64,000 nt of DNA from Orlajensenia flava (GTDB lineage: Bacteria > Actinomycetota > Actinomycetes > Actinomycetales > Microbacteriaceae), in contig NZ_SSSN01000009.1 of the NCBI RefSeq assembly GCF_004801905.1, positions 124,001-188,000 on the forward strand, given 5' to 3'. Below, in pieces: positions 9,079 through 17,419 of this stretch. A program made the translations under genes and the position numbers. Every line of letters starts with the position of its first letter. Position 1 is the first letter of the stretch. The notes beneath the pieces were generated by a model, which made no database searches, was not told where the DNA came from, and worked only from the letters and a program-made list of their open reading frames with translations.

Positions 9079-9828
9079 GTGACATCGCGGAGGAGAGTCG
9101 TGGAGACCACGGATCGTCGCGCCTGGGAAAGCGTCCTCACGCATATCGAACAGCAATTGCTCGACGGTCTCATCGGCCCCGGCGATCACCTTCCCCCCGA
9201 ACGCTCCCTCGCCGCCGAACTCGGCGTCGGCCGCTCGAGCGTGCGCGAGGCGGTGCGCGTGCTCGAGGTGATGGGCCTCATCCGCACCCAGACGGGATCG
9301 GGGCCGACCGCCGGTGCGATCATCCTCGCGCGGCCGCAGGGTGGGATGAGCGCGCTCATGCGGCTGCAGGTCGCTGCCCAGGGCTTCGCCGTCGGCGACG
9401 TCGTCAAGACACGACTTCTGCTCGAGACGGCCATCGCCGTGGAACTCGCCGAGGGATCCCCCGACTTCCGCGACGCAACCATCCTGCTCGACGCGATGGA
9501 CGACGACGCGCTGAACGCCGAGGAGTTCCTCGCGCTCGACGCGCAGTTCCACGTGAGTCTCGCAGAGGCGACGGGAAACGAGGTGGTCGCTGCGATGATG
9601 GCCGGGCTGCGCTCGTCCATCGAGGGCTACGTGCTCGCCGGCGTCTCCGGCATCGCCGACTGGGCTGCGACCTCCGCCCGGCTGCGGCGCGAGCACCGTG
9701 GAATCGTGCAGGCCATCAAGGACGGGGACGCGGCGGCCGCGCACGTGCGCATCGAGAACCACATCACCCGCTACTACGCCGAAGCCAATCCCGCCGAGGC
9801 GGCGGCGAACGATCCGAGGAGCACCTGA
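9079..9828 (+). CDS. FadR/GntR family transcriptional regulator, probable L-lactate regulator
   Basis: A regulator of 249 residues from the GTG at 9079, which has GAGGAG 7 bases upstream. Alternatives are ATG 9064, or GTG 9046, which would lie inside the operator. The N-terminal winged helix contains [22 protein letters not shown], typical of the FadR subfamily, followed by a helical FCD ligand-binding domain (about residues 95-220) with the acidic and His residues usually binding a metal plus carboxylate ligand. Its stop codon overlaps the lldD start, so regulator and lactate dehydrogenase form one unit; control by L-lactate is therefore likely. It resembles LldR of corynebacteria in arrangement. 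Confidence 0.82.
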   Translation: MTSRRRVVETTDRRAWESVLTHIEQQLLDGLIGPGDHLPPERSLAAELGVGRSSVREAVRVLEVMGLIRTQTGSGPTAGAIILARPQGGMSALMRLQVAAQGFAVGDVVKTRLLLETAIAVELAEGSPDFRDATILLDAMDDDALNAEEFLALDAQFHVSLAEATGNEVVAAMMAGLRSSIEGYVLAGVSGIADWAATSARLRREHRGIVQAIKDGDAAAAHVRIENHITRYYAEANPAEAAANDPRST

Positions 9829-11093
9829 TGATGAAACGACAACTTCCCGATGCGCGCGAGCTCGCCCAGCTCATGCGCTTCAAGGCGCCGACGCTCGATG
9901 CGAAGAAGCGACGGCTGGAGAACGCGCTGACGGTCGCCGACCTGCGCGCCATCGCCCAGCGCCGCACGCCGAAGGCCGCCTTCGACTACACGGAGGGAGC
10001 AGCCGAGGGCGAGATCAGCATTGCCCGCGCCCGCCAGGCCTTCGAGGACATCGAGTTCCATCCGTCGATCCTGCGCAACGTCTCCGACGTCGACACCGGC
10101 CGCGACGTGCTCGGCGGCCGCAGCGCCCTGCCGTTCGGCATCGCCCCGACGGGCTTCACCCGCCTCATGCAGACGGAGGGTGAGACCGCTGGCGCCGGAG
10201 CCGCCGGGGCAGCGGGCATCCCGTTCACCCTCTCGACCCTCGGCACCACGTCGATCGAGGACGTCAAGGCGGCCAACCCGACGGGGCGCAACTGGTTCCA
10301 GCTCTATGTCATGAAGGAGCGCGAGATCTCCTACGCGCTCGTGCACCGCGCCGCGGCCGCCGGCTTCGACACGCTGTTCTTCACCGTCGACACGCCCGTC
10401 GCCGGAGCACGGCTGCGCGACACCCGCAACGGCTTCTCGATCCCGCCGCAGTTGACGCCGCGCACGGTCATCAACGCCATCCCCCGCCCCGAGTGGTGGA
10501 TCAACTTCCTCACCACCCCACCGCTCAGCTTCGCCTCGCTCTCATCGACGGGCGGCACGGTGGGTGAGCTGCTCGACTCCGCCATGGATCCCACGATCTC
10601 CTTCGCGGACCTCGACATCATCCGCGAGATGTGGCCGGGCACGATCGTGGTCAAGGGCGTGCAGACACTCGCGGATGCCCGCAGCCTCGCCGACAGGGGC
10701 GTCGACGGGATCGTGCTGTCCAACCACGGCGGCCGCCAGCTCGACCGGGCGCCGATTCCGTTCCGGCTGCTGCCGAGCGTCGCCCGCGAGGTGGGCGCCG
10801 ACCTCGAGGTGCACGTCGACACGGGCATCATGTCGGGCGCCGACATCGTCGCGGCCATCGCCCTCGGCGCGCGCTTCACGCTCATCGGCCGCGCGTACCT
10901 CTACGGGCTCATGGCCGGCGGCCGCGCCGGCGTCGACCGCACGATAGGAATCCTGCGCCGCGAGATCGAGCGCACCATGAAGCTGCTCGGCGTCGCGACG
11001 CTCGATGAGCTCGGTCCGCAGCACGTCACGCAGCTCGCACGCCTCACTCCGGTGACGCAGCAGGCGACGGATGCCGCGGAATCGGTCGAGTAG
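9828..11093 (+). CDS. lldD: FMN-dependent L-lactate dehydrogenase (alpha-hydroxyacid oxidising)
   Basis: A 421-residue FMN-dependent alpha-hydroxyacid dehydrogenase. It has the N-terminal [11 protein letters not shown] segment near residue 50, QLYVMKER near 160 and the flavin/catalytic stretch [14 protein letters not shown] near 297-310, where the His is the active-site base, followed by HVDTGIMSG and the [11 protein letters not shown] phosphate-binding region. It oxidises L-lactate to pyruvate and passes electrons to the quinone pool or oxygen. It starts inside the stop codon of the regulator. L-lactate from the rhamnose pathway (via lactaldehyde) would be a natural internal substrate. A tandem ATG at 9831 is an equally possible start. 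Confidence 0.88.
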   Translation: MMKRQLPDARELAQLMRFKAPTLDAKKRRLENALTVADLRAIAQRRTPKAAFDYTEGAAEGEISIARARQAFEDIEFHPSILRNVSDVDTGRDVLGGRSALPFGIAPTGFTRLMQTEGETAGAGAAGAAGIPFTLSTLGTTSIEDVKAANPTGRNWFQLYVMKEREISYALVHRAAAAGFDTLFFTVDTPVAGARLRDTRNGFSIPPQLTPRTVINAIPRPEWWINFLTTPPLSFASLSSTGGTVGELLDSAMDPTISFADLDIIREMWPGTIVVKGVQTLADARSLADRGVDGIVLSNHGGRQLDRAPIPFRLLPSVAREVGADLEVHVDTGIMSGADIVAAIALGARFTLIGRAYLYGLMAGGRAGVDRTIGILRREIERTMKLLGVATLDELGPQHVTQLARLTPVTQQATDAAESVE

Positions 11094-11116
11094 CCCGCGA
11101 CGAACACCTCCCCCTA

Positions 11117-11238
11117 CTGATCGAGTAGCGCAGACGCGGGGCGGCTCCGCGTATCGAGATCCTCGGGTGACGCAACGGGTCTCGATACGCGTGCTCCTTC
11201 GTCGCCCGCTACTCCGCCGGCAGCTCCTACTCGATCAG
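11117..11238. repeat. palindromic intergenic element, copy 1 (complete)
   Basis: A nested inverted repeat fills the gap between lldD and the convergent SDR gene. Outer arms CTGATCGAGTAG (11117-11128) and CTACTCGATCAG (11227-11238) are perfect complements. Inner arms GCGTATCGAGA (11149-11159) and TCTCGATACGC (11180-11190) are also perfect. Related copies lie at 33.3, 35.2 and 40.9 kb. Between convergent genes it could act as a bidirectional terminator, but its spread suggests a mobile palindromic element. Confidence 0.8.
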
Positions 11239-11248
11239 CAGGTCCGGC

Positions 11249-12016
11249 TTACCAGGGCAACCGGCCGTAGCCACCGTCGCCATCGCCCTCGGTCGTCCAG
11301 AGATGACCCCAGAGGATCCCCGATGGACCATCGTCAGGCAGGGTGGCCAGGTGCACACTGGGCTCGGCGCCCTGCGCTGCCGTACGGAATCCGCGATGGT
11401 CGTTGAAGTCCGTCGCGGTGAAGCCCGGGTTCGCGGCGTTCACCTTAATCGCCGTGTCGGACAGCTCCTTCGCGTACATCGCCGTGAGCATGTCGACGGC
11501 CGCCTTCGACGACGGATACTGCGCGCTCGGCGGCATCCCGCTCAACGGACTCGTCTCGGAGGTCTGCGACCCGATCGATCCCACCTCGCTGGACACGTTC
11601 ACGATGCGAGCGGCGGGGGCGCGCCGCAGCAGCGGCAGCATCGCGTTGGTCACGGCGACGAGGCCGAACACGTTGATGTCGTAGACGGCGCGCATGTCCT
11701 CGAGCGAGGTGCCGCTGGGCAGGGTCCGCTCCCGCGAGATCGTGGCCGAGCCGGCGTTGTTGACGAGGATGTCGAGCAGACCGTACTCGGAGTCGATCCA
11801 CGCGGCCGCCCGGTCGATGGAGGCGGCATCCGTCACGTCGATCTGCACGAAGCGCGCGTCCGCTCCCTCCTCCCGCAACACCCGCGCAGCCTCCTCGCCG
11901 CGGCCCTCGTCGCGCGCGCCGACGAGAACCGTCACGTCCTGCTCGGCGAGCTGCCGCGCCGTCTCGAGCCCGATTCCCTTGTTCGCCCCGGTGATCAGGG
12001 CCACCTTCTTCGTCAT
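11249..12016 (-). CDS. short-chain dehydrogenase/reductase
   Basis: A 255-residue classical SDR. It has the cofactor motif TGANKGIGLE (residues 10-19), NNAG near 90, Ser in VNVSSEVGSIGS near 145 and the catalytic YPSSK near 167. The carbonyl-reductase-like TGANKGIG form and the C-terminal segment ending GDGDGGYGRLPW are typical of NADP-dependent SDRs annotated as carbonyl reductases; the substrate is unknown. It is convergent with lldD, separated by palindromic element copy 1, and divergent from a broken VOC gene. Confidence 0.87.
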   Translation of the reverse strand: MTKKVALITGANKGIGLETARQLAEQDVTVLVGARDEGRGEEAARVLREEGADARFVQIDVTDAASIDRAAAWIDSEYGLLDILVNNAGSATISRERTLPSGTSLEDMRAVYDINVFGLVAVTNAMLPLLRRAPAARIVNVSSEVGSIGSQTSETSPLSGMPPSAQYPSSKAAVDMLTAMYAKELSDTAIKVNAANPGFTATDFNDHRGFRTAAQGAEPSVHLATLPDDGPSGILWGHLWTTEGDGDGGYGRLPW

Positions 12017-12086
12017 GCCCTCACCCTACGTCCGGCCGGCGCGAGCGCCTCGAGCTGGTCGACATGGCAGGCGGTCGGCATGGAAC

Positions 12087-12304
12087 GCGTGCTGGGCATT
12101 CGATTCCGAGACCGACTACTTCGGCCGACGAGCGCAGCAGACCATGCTCAACTTCCGGGTCGGCGACCTCGCCGCCATGCTCGCGCAACTGCGCGCCCGG
12201 GAGCCGACGTGTCGGCGGAAATCCAGGACATGGACGGTGTCAGTCGCTTCGGCTGGGTCGCCGATCCCGAGGGCAACCGCATCGAGCTCTGGCAGCAGTG
12301 CTGA
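12087..12304 (+). pseudogene. remnant of a VOC (glyoxalase-like) family gene
   Basis: Two adjacent frames together give the C-terminal half of a VOC protein. One frame reads WAFDSETDYFGRR, then MLNFRVGDLAAMLAQLRAR. After a shift near 12200 the other frame reads GADVSAEIQDMDG, then RFGWVADPEGNRIELWQQC and a stop at 12302-12304. The order and wording match glyoxalase/bleomycin-resistance-type proteins, but the N-terminal half is missing and the frame is broken, so no functional product is expected. It sits between an SDR and the end of the aromatic locus. Confidence 0.65.
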
Positions 12305-12310
12305 GACGCA

Positions 12311-13219
12311 TCACCGCGAGCGGACCGGCGTCACATCCTCCGGCGGGCGGGGTCCTCTCCGCGCACCGTTCGTCGGACAGACGACGGCATCCTCGCTCGA
12401 GACCGCTGCCGTCAGCGTGCCGAGACCGGTGATCTCGACGGTCAGCCGATCGCCGTCCACGACCTGGCCCACCCCGGCGGGCGTGCCCGTGGTGATGACG
12501 TCGCCAGGACGCAGGGTCATCACCGACGATGCGTAGGCGATCAGCTGCGGAACACCCCAGATCAGGTCGCGGATGTCGGCGTCCTGGCGAAGGTCGTCGT
12601 TCACCCATGTGCGCAGCTGCAGTTCGTCGAGAGCCCCCACCTCGTCGGGGGTCACCAGGAAGGGACCGATAGGCGTGAAGGTGTCGAACGACTTTCTCGT
12701 CGAGCGGTCCTCACCACCCCGCATGGTCATGTCGAGCAGCATCGTGTAGCCGGCCACGTAGTCGAGTGCCTCATCGACGGAGACGTTCCGCGCTTCTCGA
12801 CCGATGACCAGGGCCAGCTCCCCCTCCTGATCGAACCGGCGATCGGTGTAGGGCAGGCGCACCGTCTGACCGGAGGCGATCACGGAGGAGGGCGCCTTGA
12901 GGAACACTCCGAGGGCGTCGATGTGGAAGTCCTCCTGCATCTCCGCCTGGTGGTCGCGGTAGTTGACCGGGGCGGCGATGACCTTGCCGGGATCGGGGAT
13001 GACGGGCTCGAGCTGCACCGAGTCGAGCGGCACTCGCCGTCCTTCGAAAGCTTCCAGAAACGCCGCGACGGGTTCCTCCCGTGAGAGGAGAGCCCGCATC
13101 GGGCTGACCGCGCCGGGCTGATTCCGCTCTCCGACGCCGGCGGTCACGTCGATGAGCTCATCACCGTCGACGACCCCGAGCCGGTGCTCGCCGCCTTCTC
13201 GATAGCTGACCAGTCTCAT
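12311..13219 (-). CDS. fumarylacetoacetate hydrolase family protein, probable fumarylpyruvate hydrolase
   Basis: A 302-residue FAH-family hydrolase. The core shows NYRDHQAEM near residue 86 and the metal-binding acidic cluster DQEGELALVIG near 131, followed by TFTPIGPFLVTPDE, the TWVN strand and GDVITTGTPAGVG near 260. In the gentisate pathway such enzymes split fumarylpyruvate into fumarate and pyruvate (some act directly on maleylpyruvate). It is the last gene of a long minus-strand operon; its start overlaps the stop of the FAD hydroxylase gene by 4 bases. Position next to a gentisate-forming hydroxylase and near gentisate dioxygenase supports the role. Confidence 0.82.
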   Translation of the reverse strand: MRLVSYREGGEHRLGVVDGDELIDVTAGVGERNQPGAVSPMRALLSREEPVAAFLEAFEGRRVPLDSVQLEPVIPDPGKVIAAPVNYRDHQAEMQEDFHIDALGVFLKAPSSVIASGQTVRLPYTDRRFDQEGELALVIGREARNVSVDEALDYVAGYTMLLDMTMRGGEDRSTRKSFDTFTPIGPFLVTPDEVGALDELQLRTWVNDDLRQDADIRDLIWGVPQLIAYASSVMTLRPGDVITTGTPAGVGQVVDGDRLTVEITGLGTLTAAVSSEDAVVCPTNGARRGPRPPEDVTPVRSR

Positions 13220-14433
13220 CGTCGTGTCTCCAGTTCTCGTCGCGCCGGCCCGAGCAGATCGTCGAGCGCATCGTCGTACAGCCAGGCCACCTCGTTGTAG
13301 TCGTCGGGCCTGCGCAACCGCAGGTATCGGTCGCGATAGGCGCGCAGGATCGGATCCGTCGCGTGCCAGGACTCACCCCACGGCCTCGCCGCTCGTTGAC
13401 AGCGCGTCGTCCGGGGCACCCGAAGGGCATCGTAGCGGGCGAGCCCCGAGACGTCGTCGACCTGCCCGTCGAGCACAGCGGCGAGCGCGAGGCCGTCTTC
13501 GAGTGCCTGACAGGCGCCCTGACCCAGGTATTGGAGCATCGGATGCGCGGCATCGCCGATCAACACCGCCCTGCCGGCGACGAATGTGCGGAGCGGCTCC
13601 TTGTCGAAGTTGGGGTAGGCGGTGGCGTCCGCGTGGGCCGCAACGGTCGAGCGCACCGGTTCGCACGTGGCGCTGAAGCGTTCGATCAACTCCTCGCTGG
13701 TGCCCCAGTCGGGTCGTCCTTCGTCCTTCCACACGGTGCGGAACACGGCCACCTGGTTGTACATCGTGCCGCTTCGCACCGGGTACTGCATGAGGTGGAC
13801 GTTCGGTCCGATCCACAGGTGCACGTCGGACGCGTCGGCATCCGCAGTCCCTTTGTCGATCGGGGTCGCTCCGCGGAAGGCGATGTAGCCGCTGAAGACG
13901 GGTTCGTCGGTGCTGATCAGACGCCGCACCTTCGAGTTGAGCCCGTCGGCGCCGACGACGAGCTTCGCCGTGAGCTCGTGTCCGTCCTCGCACCGGATCC
14001 GCATGCGGTCACCCTCGTCGGTGATCTCGCTGATCGTGCGATTGTTCTCCAGCGTGACGTGCGGGTGGGCCCGGCAGGCCTCCAGGAGGGGAGTCAGCAC
14101 ATCGTTGCGGTGAAGCACGATGTAGGGGTAACCGAAGCGCTCGGTAAACGACGGGCCGAGGTCGAGCGTGGTCAGCACCTGCCCGGTCAGCGCGTCGGAG
14201 ATCACTCCCCGCTCGGGGAAGACGGCCGTCGCGTAGATCTCATCGAGCACGCCGAGCCTGTCGAGGGCTCGGACGGCGTTCGCGCCCACCTGGAGGCCGG
14301 CACCGACCTCGGAGAACTGAGGCGCGCGCTCGAGAATGTGCACCGCTATGCCGCTCTGCGCGAGGGCGAGCGCTGTTCCGAGACCGCCGATGCCTCCTCC
14401 GACGACGATGATCTCGTGATCTGTTCGGCTCAC
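13216..14433 (-). CDS. FAD-dependent hydroxylase, 3-hydroxybenzoate 6-hydroxylase/salicylate hydroxylase type
   Basis: A 405-residue group A flavoprotein monooxygenase. It shows the FAD dinucleotide motif VVGGGIGGLGTALALAQSG (residues 9-27), the DG motif VVGADGLNSKVRRL near 155 and GDAAHPMLQYLGQGACQALEDG near 290. Enzymes with this pattern hydroxylate salicylate or 3-hydroxybenzoate; in a gentisate operon 6-hydroxylation of a 3-hydroxybenzoate-like compound to gentisate is most likely. The GTG start at 14433 is chosen because AAGGAG lies 5 bases upstream and the FAD motif begins shortly after; the open frame to 14700 is not needed. It is coupled to the downstream FAH gene. Confidence 0.83.
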   Translation of the reverse strand: MSRTDHEIIVVGGGIGGLGTALALAQSGIAVHILERAPQFSEVGAGLQVGANAVRALDRLGVLDEIYATAVFPERGVISDALTGQVLTTLDLGPSFTERFGYPYIVLHRNDVLTPLLEACRAHPHVTLENNRTISEITDEGDRMRIRCEDGHELTAKLVVGADGLNSKVRRLISTDEPVFSGYIAFRGATPIDKGTADADASDVHLWIGPNVHLMQYPVRSGTMYNQVAVFRTVWKDEGRPDWGTSEELIERFSATCEPVRSTVAAHADATAYPNFDKEPLRTFVAGRAVLIGDAAHPMLQYLGQGACQALEDGLALAAVLDGQVDDVSGLARYDALRVPRTTRCQRAARPWGESWHATDPILRAYRDRYLRLRRPDDYNEVAWLYDDALDDLLGPARRELETRR

Positions 14434-14479
14434 GACTACTCCTTCAACTTGGACGAATGGGGACGGATGACGGGAGCCG

Positions 14480-15136
14480 TCATCGGGATGCAGCACGTGG
14501 TGTGACGAGGGGCCCGACCGCCGACCCGGCGACGCCCGCGACGATCGGGGTGCAGGATCTCGGGAAATCCGTCCTGAAGTCGGCCCCCTCCGAGACGAGC
14601 GCGTCGAGGAGGTCGGGTAGCAGCCCCATGCCGGCGGGATACCCGTCGTGCAGCACGACGACGGCGTGTTCGAGGCGCTTGCACTGCTCGAGGACGCCAT
14701 CCGACCAGTCGTCGGGGCGCTCCCAGTCGTGGGGAACGACGTTCCACAGCGCCATGGTGTATCCGCCGGCCTCCAGCACGTTCAGCGCCTCGTCGTCGAG
14801 CAGCCGATCGTCGATGACCGCTCCCGGAGCAGCGCCTACCGGGCGGAACAGAGGAGGGTCCTCGGCGTACGGGCCGATGGCCCGCTGCGTTCTGCCGATC
14901 TCGGCACCGGCGAAGCCTGGCTCGATCGCCGCCCCGAGCGGTCTGGAGTGCGACCAGGTGTGGTTGCCGATCAGGTGGCCGGCCGAGCTCGCCGCCGCGA
15001 GGAGTTCCGGATGAGCGTCGGCCTTCTGCCCCACCACGAAGAAGACCGCCGGAATGCCGCGCTCGGCTAGAGCAGAGAGCACCATCGGTGTTCCCTCCAC
15101 ATCCGGGCCGTTGTCGAAGGTGAGGGTGACGCGCAT
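14480..15136 (-). CDS. polysaccharide deacetylase (CE4/NodB) family protein
   Basis: A 218-residue NodB-fold protein without signal peptide. Motif 1 reads TLTFDNGPD (residues 4-12) where most CE4 enzymes have TFDDGP, so the second Asp, normally a metal ligand, is Asn. Motif 2 is intact as NHTWSHS near residue 60, and later motifs (LFRPVGA, VVVLHDGY) are recognisable. Being cytoplasmic and inside an aromatic operon it is unlikely to act on cell-wall polymer; related NodB-fold enzymes hydrolyse small amides or ureides, so an amidase-like step on a pathway intermediate is possible. It overlaps the upstream gene by 1 base. Confidence 0.75.
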   Translation of the reverse strand: MRVTLTFDNGPDVEGTPMVLSALAERGIPAVFFVVGQKADAHPELLAAASSAGHLIGNHTWSHSRPLGAAIEPGFAGAEIGRTQRAIGPYAEDPPLFRPVGAAPGAVIDDRLLDDEALNVLEAGGYTMALWNVVPHDWERPDDWSDGVLEQCKRLEHAVVVLHDGYPAGMGLLPDLLDALVSEGADFRTDFPRSCTPIVAGVAGSAVGPLVTPRAASR

Positions 15137-15666
15137 CAGGCCTCCACCATGAGGCGATCGAGCACGGCGGACGGAAAATCGGCTACGCTCGCTCCCGAGC
15201 CCAAGTCGACGGCCGCGAGCCAGGTCTGCCGCGCCCGCAGCCACGGTGTGTCGGCGATGGCAAGCGACTGGCCGGTTCCGTCGACGCTCCGCCCGTGCCA
15301 CGCGCTCGCCGGAAGATCGCGCCACTCCACCGCCAGGTGCACGGCCGAGTGCTCGACGAGGTGCCGGAGCGCTCGCGGCGGCAGGGTCGCCCCCGAAACG
15401 ATGGCGGCCTCCCGCTCGCCGGGAGCGAAGGTGGCGGGGTGCTCTCGCCCCTCGCGAAGCTGCTCGGCGAGACGCGCCCAGCCGCGCGCGTCGTAACCGA
15501 CGGTGGCGATCGTCGTGCGGCGATCGCACTCGGATGCCGGGGCTCCGGGTTCGTCATACGCCCGCTCGGGCAGCAGGGCGAGCCAGCGGAGGAAGTAGGC
15601 GGTGCCCCGGTAAGCGAGAAGGAGATCCTCCGCCGGCCCGCCGAGCGCCGTCCGAGCCCCCGTCAT
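15136..15666 (-). CDS. maleylpyruvate isomerase-like (MDMPI) protein with altered metal site
   Basis: A 176-residue homologue of mycothiol-dependent maleylpyruvate isomerase. VGYDARG, GATLPPRALRHLVE and AVDLGSGASVADFPSAVLDRL follow the family pattern closely. In the characterised corynebacterial enzyme zinc is held by one His before the GYNA-like motif and by Glu and His in the ExxxHxxDLG region. Here those positions read TVGYDA (His to Thr) and RQTWLAAVDLG (Glu to Gln, His to Ala), so all three ligands appear lost. The protein may be non-catalytic or work differently. The start at 15666 overlaps the gentisate dioxygenase end by 4 bases. Alignment was done by eye. Confidence 0.75.
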   Translation of the reverse strand: MTGARTALGGPAEDLLLAYRGTAYFLRWLALLPERAYDEPGAPASECDRRTTIATVGYDARGWARLAEQLREGREHPATFAPGEREAAIVSGATLPPRALRHLVEHSAVHLAVEWRDLPASAWHGRSVDGTGQSLAIADTPWLRARQTWLAAVDLGSGASVADFPSAVLDRLMVEA

Positions 15667-16760
15667 CGGCCCACGACGTGCGTTCTCGCGAAGCCCAGCC
15701 GCTCGATCACGGGCCCGTCGTTGAAGCGGAACAGGTCGAACTCGGTCTCCGCCTCGATGGACCAGGGAATCCACGAGGGCACAACGACGAGGTCGCCCTT
15801 GTCCATCTCGTGCCGGACGCCGTCGACGACGAACGCGCCGCGGCCTTCGAAGACCTGCCACACGGATGACCCGACCTCGTGTCGGCTGGGCGTGCTCGTG
15901 CCGGCGCGCAAGCGGTGGAACTCGGCACGCAGGGTGGGCATCACGTCGCCTCCGGTCGTCGGGTTGACGTAGCGGATCGCCGCGTGTCCCTGCTCGACGG
16001 TGGCGGGGTGGCCCTCGTCCTCGAGCAGCAGCTGCTCGGCGACGGCCCGGTCGGTGTACTCCCAGCGATAGGCCGCGATCGGTGAGCTGACGCGGTCGTC
16101 CAGGCCGGACAGCGGGCGCAGACCGGGGTAGGCCCAGAGCCGCTCCGAGCGCGAGATGTCGGGGCTGGCCTCATCGGTGACGCGTTCCGTGCCGTACTCG
16201 AAGAACCCGATGTCGATGTGGTCGGAAAGCGGCACGTCGAGGCCGTCGATCCAGGCCATCGGGGCGTCGGTGTCGTTGTGGTGACCGTGGAAATTCCAGC
16301 CGGGGGTGAGCAGGAAGTCGCCCCGCCGCATGGCGACGGGGTCGCCGTTGACGACCGTCCAGACGCCTTCGCCCTCCACCACGAAGCGGAAGGCGTTCTG
16401 CGCGTGGCGGTGCTCGGGCGCCGTCTCGCGCGGACCGAGGTACTGGATCGCCGCCCAGATGGTCGGCGTCGCGTAGGGCGCACCGCCCAACCCGGGGTTG
16501 GCCAGGGCGATGGCGCGTCGTTCCCCACCGCGGCCGACCGGCACCAGGTCACCCGACCGAGCGGCGAGCGGATACAGCTCGTTCCACCGCCAGACGAAGG
16601 GCACGGCATCCGATCGCGGGTGGAAGGTGAGCACCTCCGAGGCCTGCGTCCACAGCGGCGCCAGGTGGGCGGCGGCGAAATCGGCGTAGAGCTGCTCGAG
16701 TTCCGGTGTCGATTCGAGGTCCGCGTTCTGCAGGTCCTCCGCGAGGTCTTCAGAGGTCAC
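15663..16760 (-). CDS. gentisate 1,2-dioxygenase
   Basis: A 365-residue bicupin. The N-terminal cupin contains HRHAQNAFRFVVEGEG near residue 117, TPGWNFHGHHND near 153 and AWIDGLDVPL near 170, the pattern of gentisate 1,2-dioxygenases, where the HxH pair and a later His bind Fe(II). The family opens gentisate between C1 and C2 to give maleylpyruvate. Length and the RWEY/TDRAV linker to the second cupin are standard. Its 5' end overlaps the 3' end of the MBL gene by 11 bases, and its 3' end overlaps the MDMPI-like gene, so it is part of one transcript with the hydroxylase and hydrolase. Confidence 0.88.
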   Translation of the reverse strand: MTSEDLAEDLQNADLESTPELEQLYADFAAAHLAPLWTQASEVLTFHPRSDAVPFVWRWNELYPLAARSGDLVPVGRGGERRAIALANPGLGGAPYATPTIWAAIQYLGPRETAPEHRHAQNAFRFVVEGEGVWTVVNGDPVAMRRGDFLLTPGWNFHGHHNDTDAPMAWIDGLDVPLSDHIDIGFFEYGTERVTDEASPDISRSERLWAYPGLRPLSGLDDRVSSPIAAYRWEYTDRAVAEQLLLEDEGHPATVEQGHAAIRYVNPTTGGDVMPTLRAEFHRLRAGTSTPSRHEVGSSVWQVFEGRGAFVVDGVRHEMDKGDLVVVPSWIPWSIEAETEFDLFRFNDGPVIERLGFARTHVVGR

Positions 16761-17385
16761 GAGCCACTCCCTCCTCGAGGATGACCAACTCGGCCGGAAC
16801 GAGATTGCGGAGCAGTCCGTAGTGCAACTGGCGGTGCACGTCGGCCAGGCCAGCTTGGTGAATGGGCACGACGACGCGCGGCTGCACGGCGCGGGCGAAG
16901 TCGATCGCCTCCGACACCTTCATCCACGGTCCGCCGATCGGAAGCAACAGCACGTCCACCCGTCGCGGCTCGGCGTCGAACGCATCACCCGGGTGCCAGA
17001 GGACGTCGTCGAGGATGAAGCCGGTGTTGGCGGCGGGAGGCAGCGCGGGATGAATGGTCGCATGGACGCTCCCCGTCGGCTGGATGCGCACTCCGGCGAC
17101 GTCGAAGGCCTCGTCGTCGGACACCACCCTGTCTCCGTCGCGGGGAGGCCCCGCGGCCTCGGCACCCTCGCTGTTGGTGACCAGCACCGCGTTCGGGTTC
17201 GCCTCACGCAACACCGGGAGCCGCTTCGGGTCGAGGTGGTCGGCATGGGCATGCGTGAGGAGGATCGCATCGAGCCCCGTGAGGTCCTCGAACCCGGAGG
17301 AATACGCTCCGGGGTCGAAGAGGGCTCTGGCGCCCCCGCTCGTCTCCACCAGAACCGCGGAATGTCCGAAATGCGTGAGTCTCAT
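16750..17385 (-). CDS. MBL-fold metallo-hydrolase (UlaG-like)
   Basis: A 211-residue metallo-beta-lactamase fold protein. The dinuclear metal motif THAHADHLD is at about residues 46-54, with further His in the SVHATIHP segment near 112, Asp in WHPGDAFDAEP near 133 and PIHQAG near 177. UlaG-like members of this group hydrolyse lactones or phosphodiesters. In a ring-cleavage operon a lactone or ester intermediate is a plausible substrate, but nothing in the sequence identifies it. The ATG at 17385 is preceded by CTGAAGGAGACG. It lies 34 bases after the second MDMPI gene. Confidence 0.82.
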   Translation of the reverse strand: MRLTHFGHSAVLVETSGGARALFDPGAYSSGFEDLTGLDAILLTHAHADHLDPKRLPVLREANPNAVLVTNSEGAEAAGPPRDGDRVVSDDEAFDVAGVRIQPTGSVHATIHPALPPAANTGFILDDVLWHPGDAFDAEPRRVDVLLLPIGGPWMKVSEAIDFARAVQPRVVVPIHQAGLADVHRQLHYGLLRNLVPAELVILEEGVARDL

Positions 17386-17419
17386 GGGCGTCTCCTTCAG
17401 GCTGTTCGAAAAGGTGTTG

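Noticed and set aside
14434-14700. N-terminal extension of the FAD hydroxylase
   Set aside because: The extension is Ser/Arg-rich antisense sequence of the NodB-fold gene region; the GTG at 14433 with AAGGAG is the natural start.
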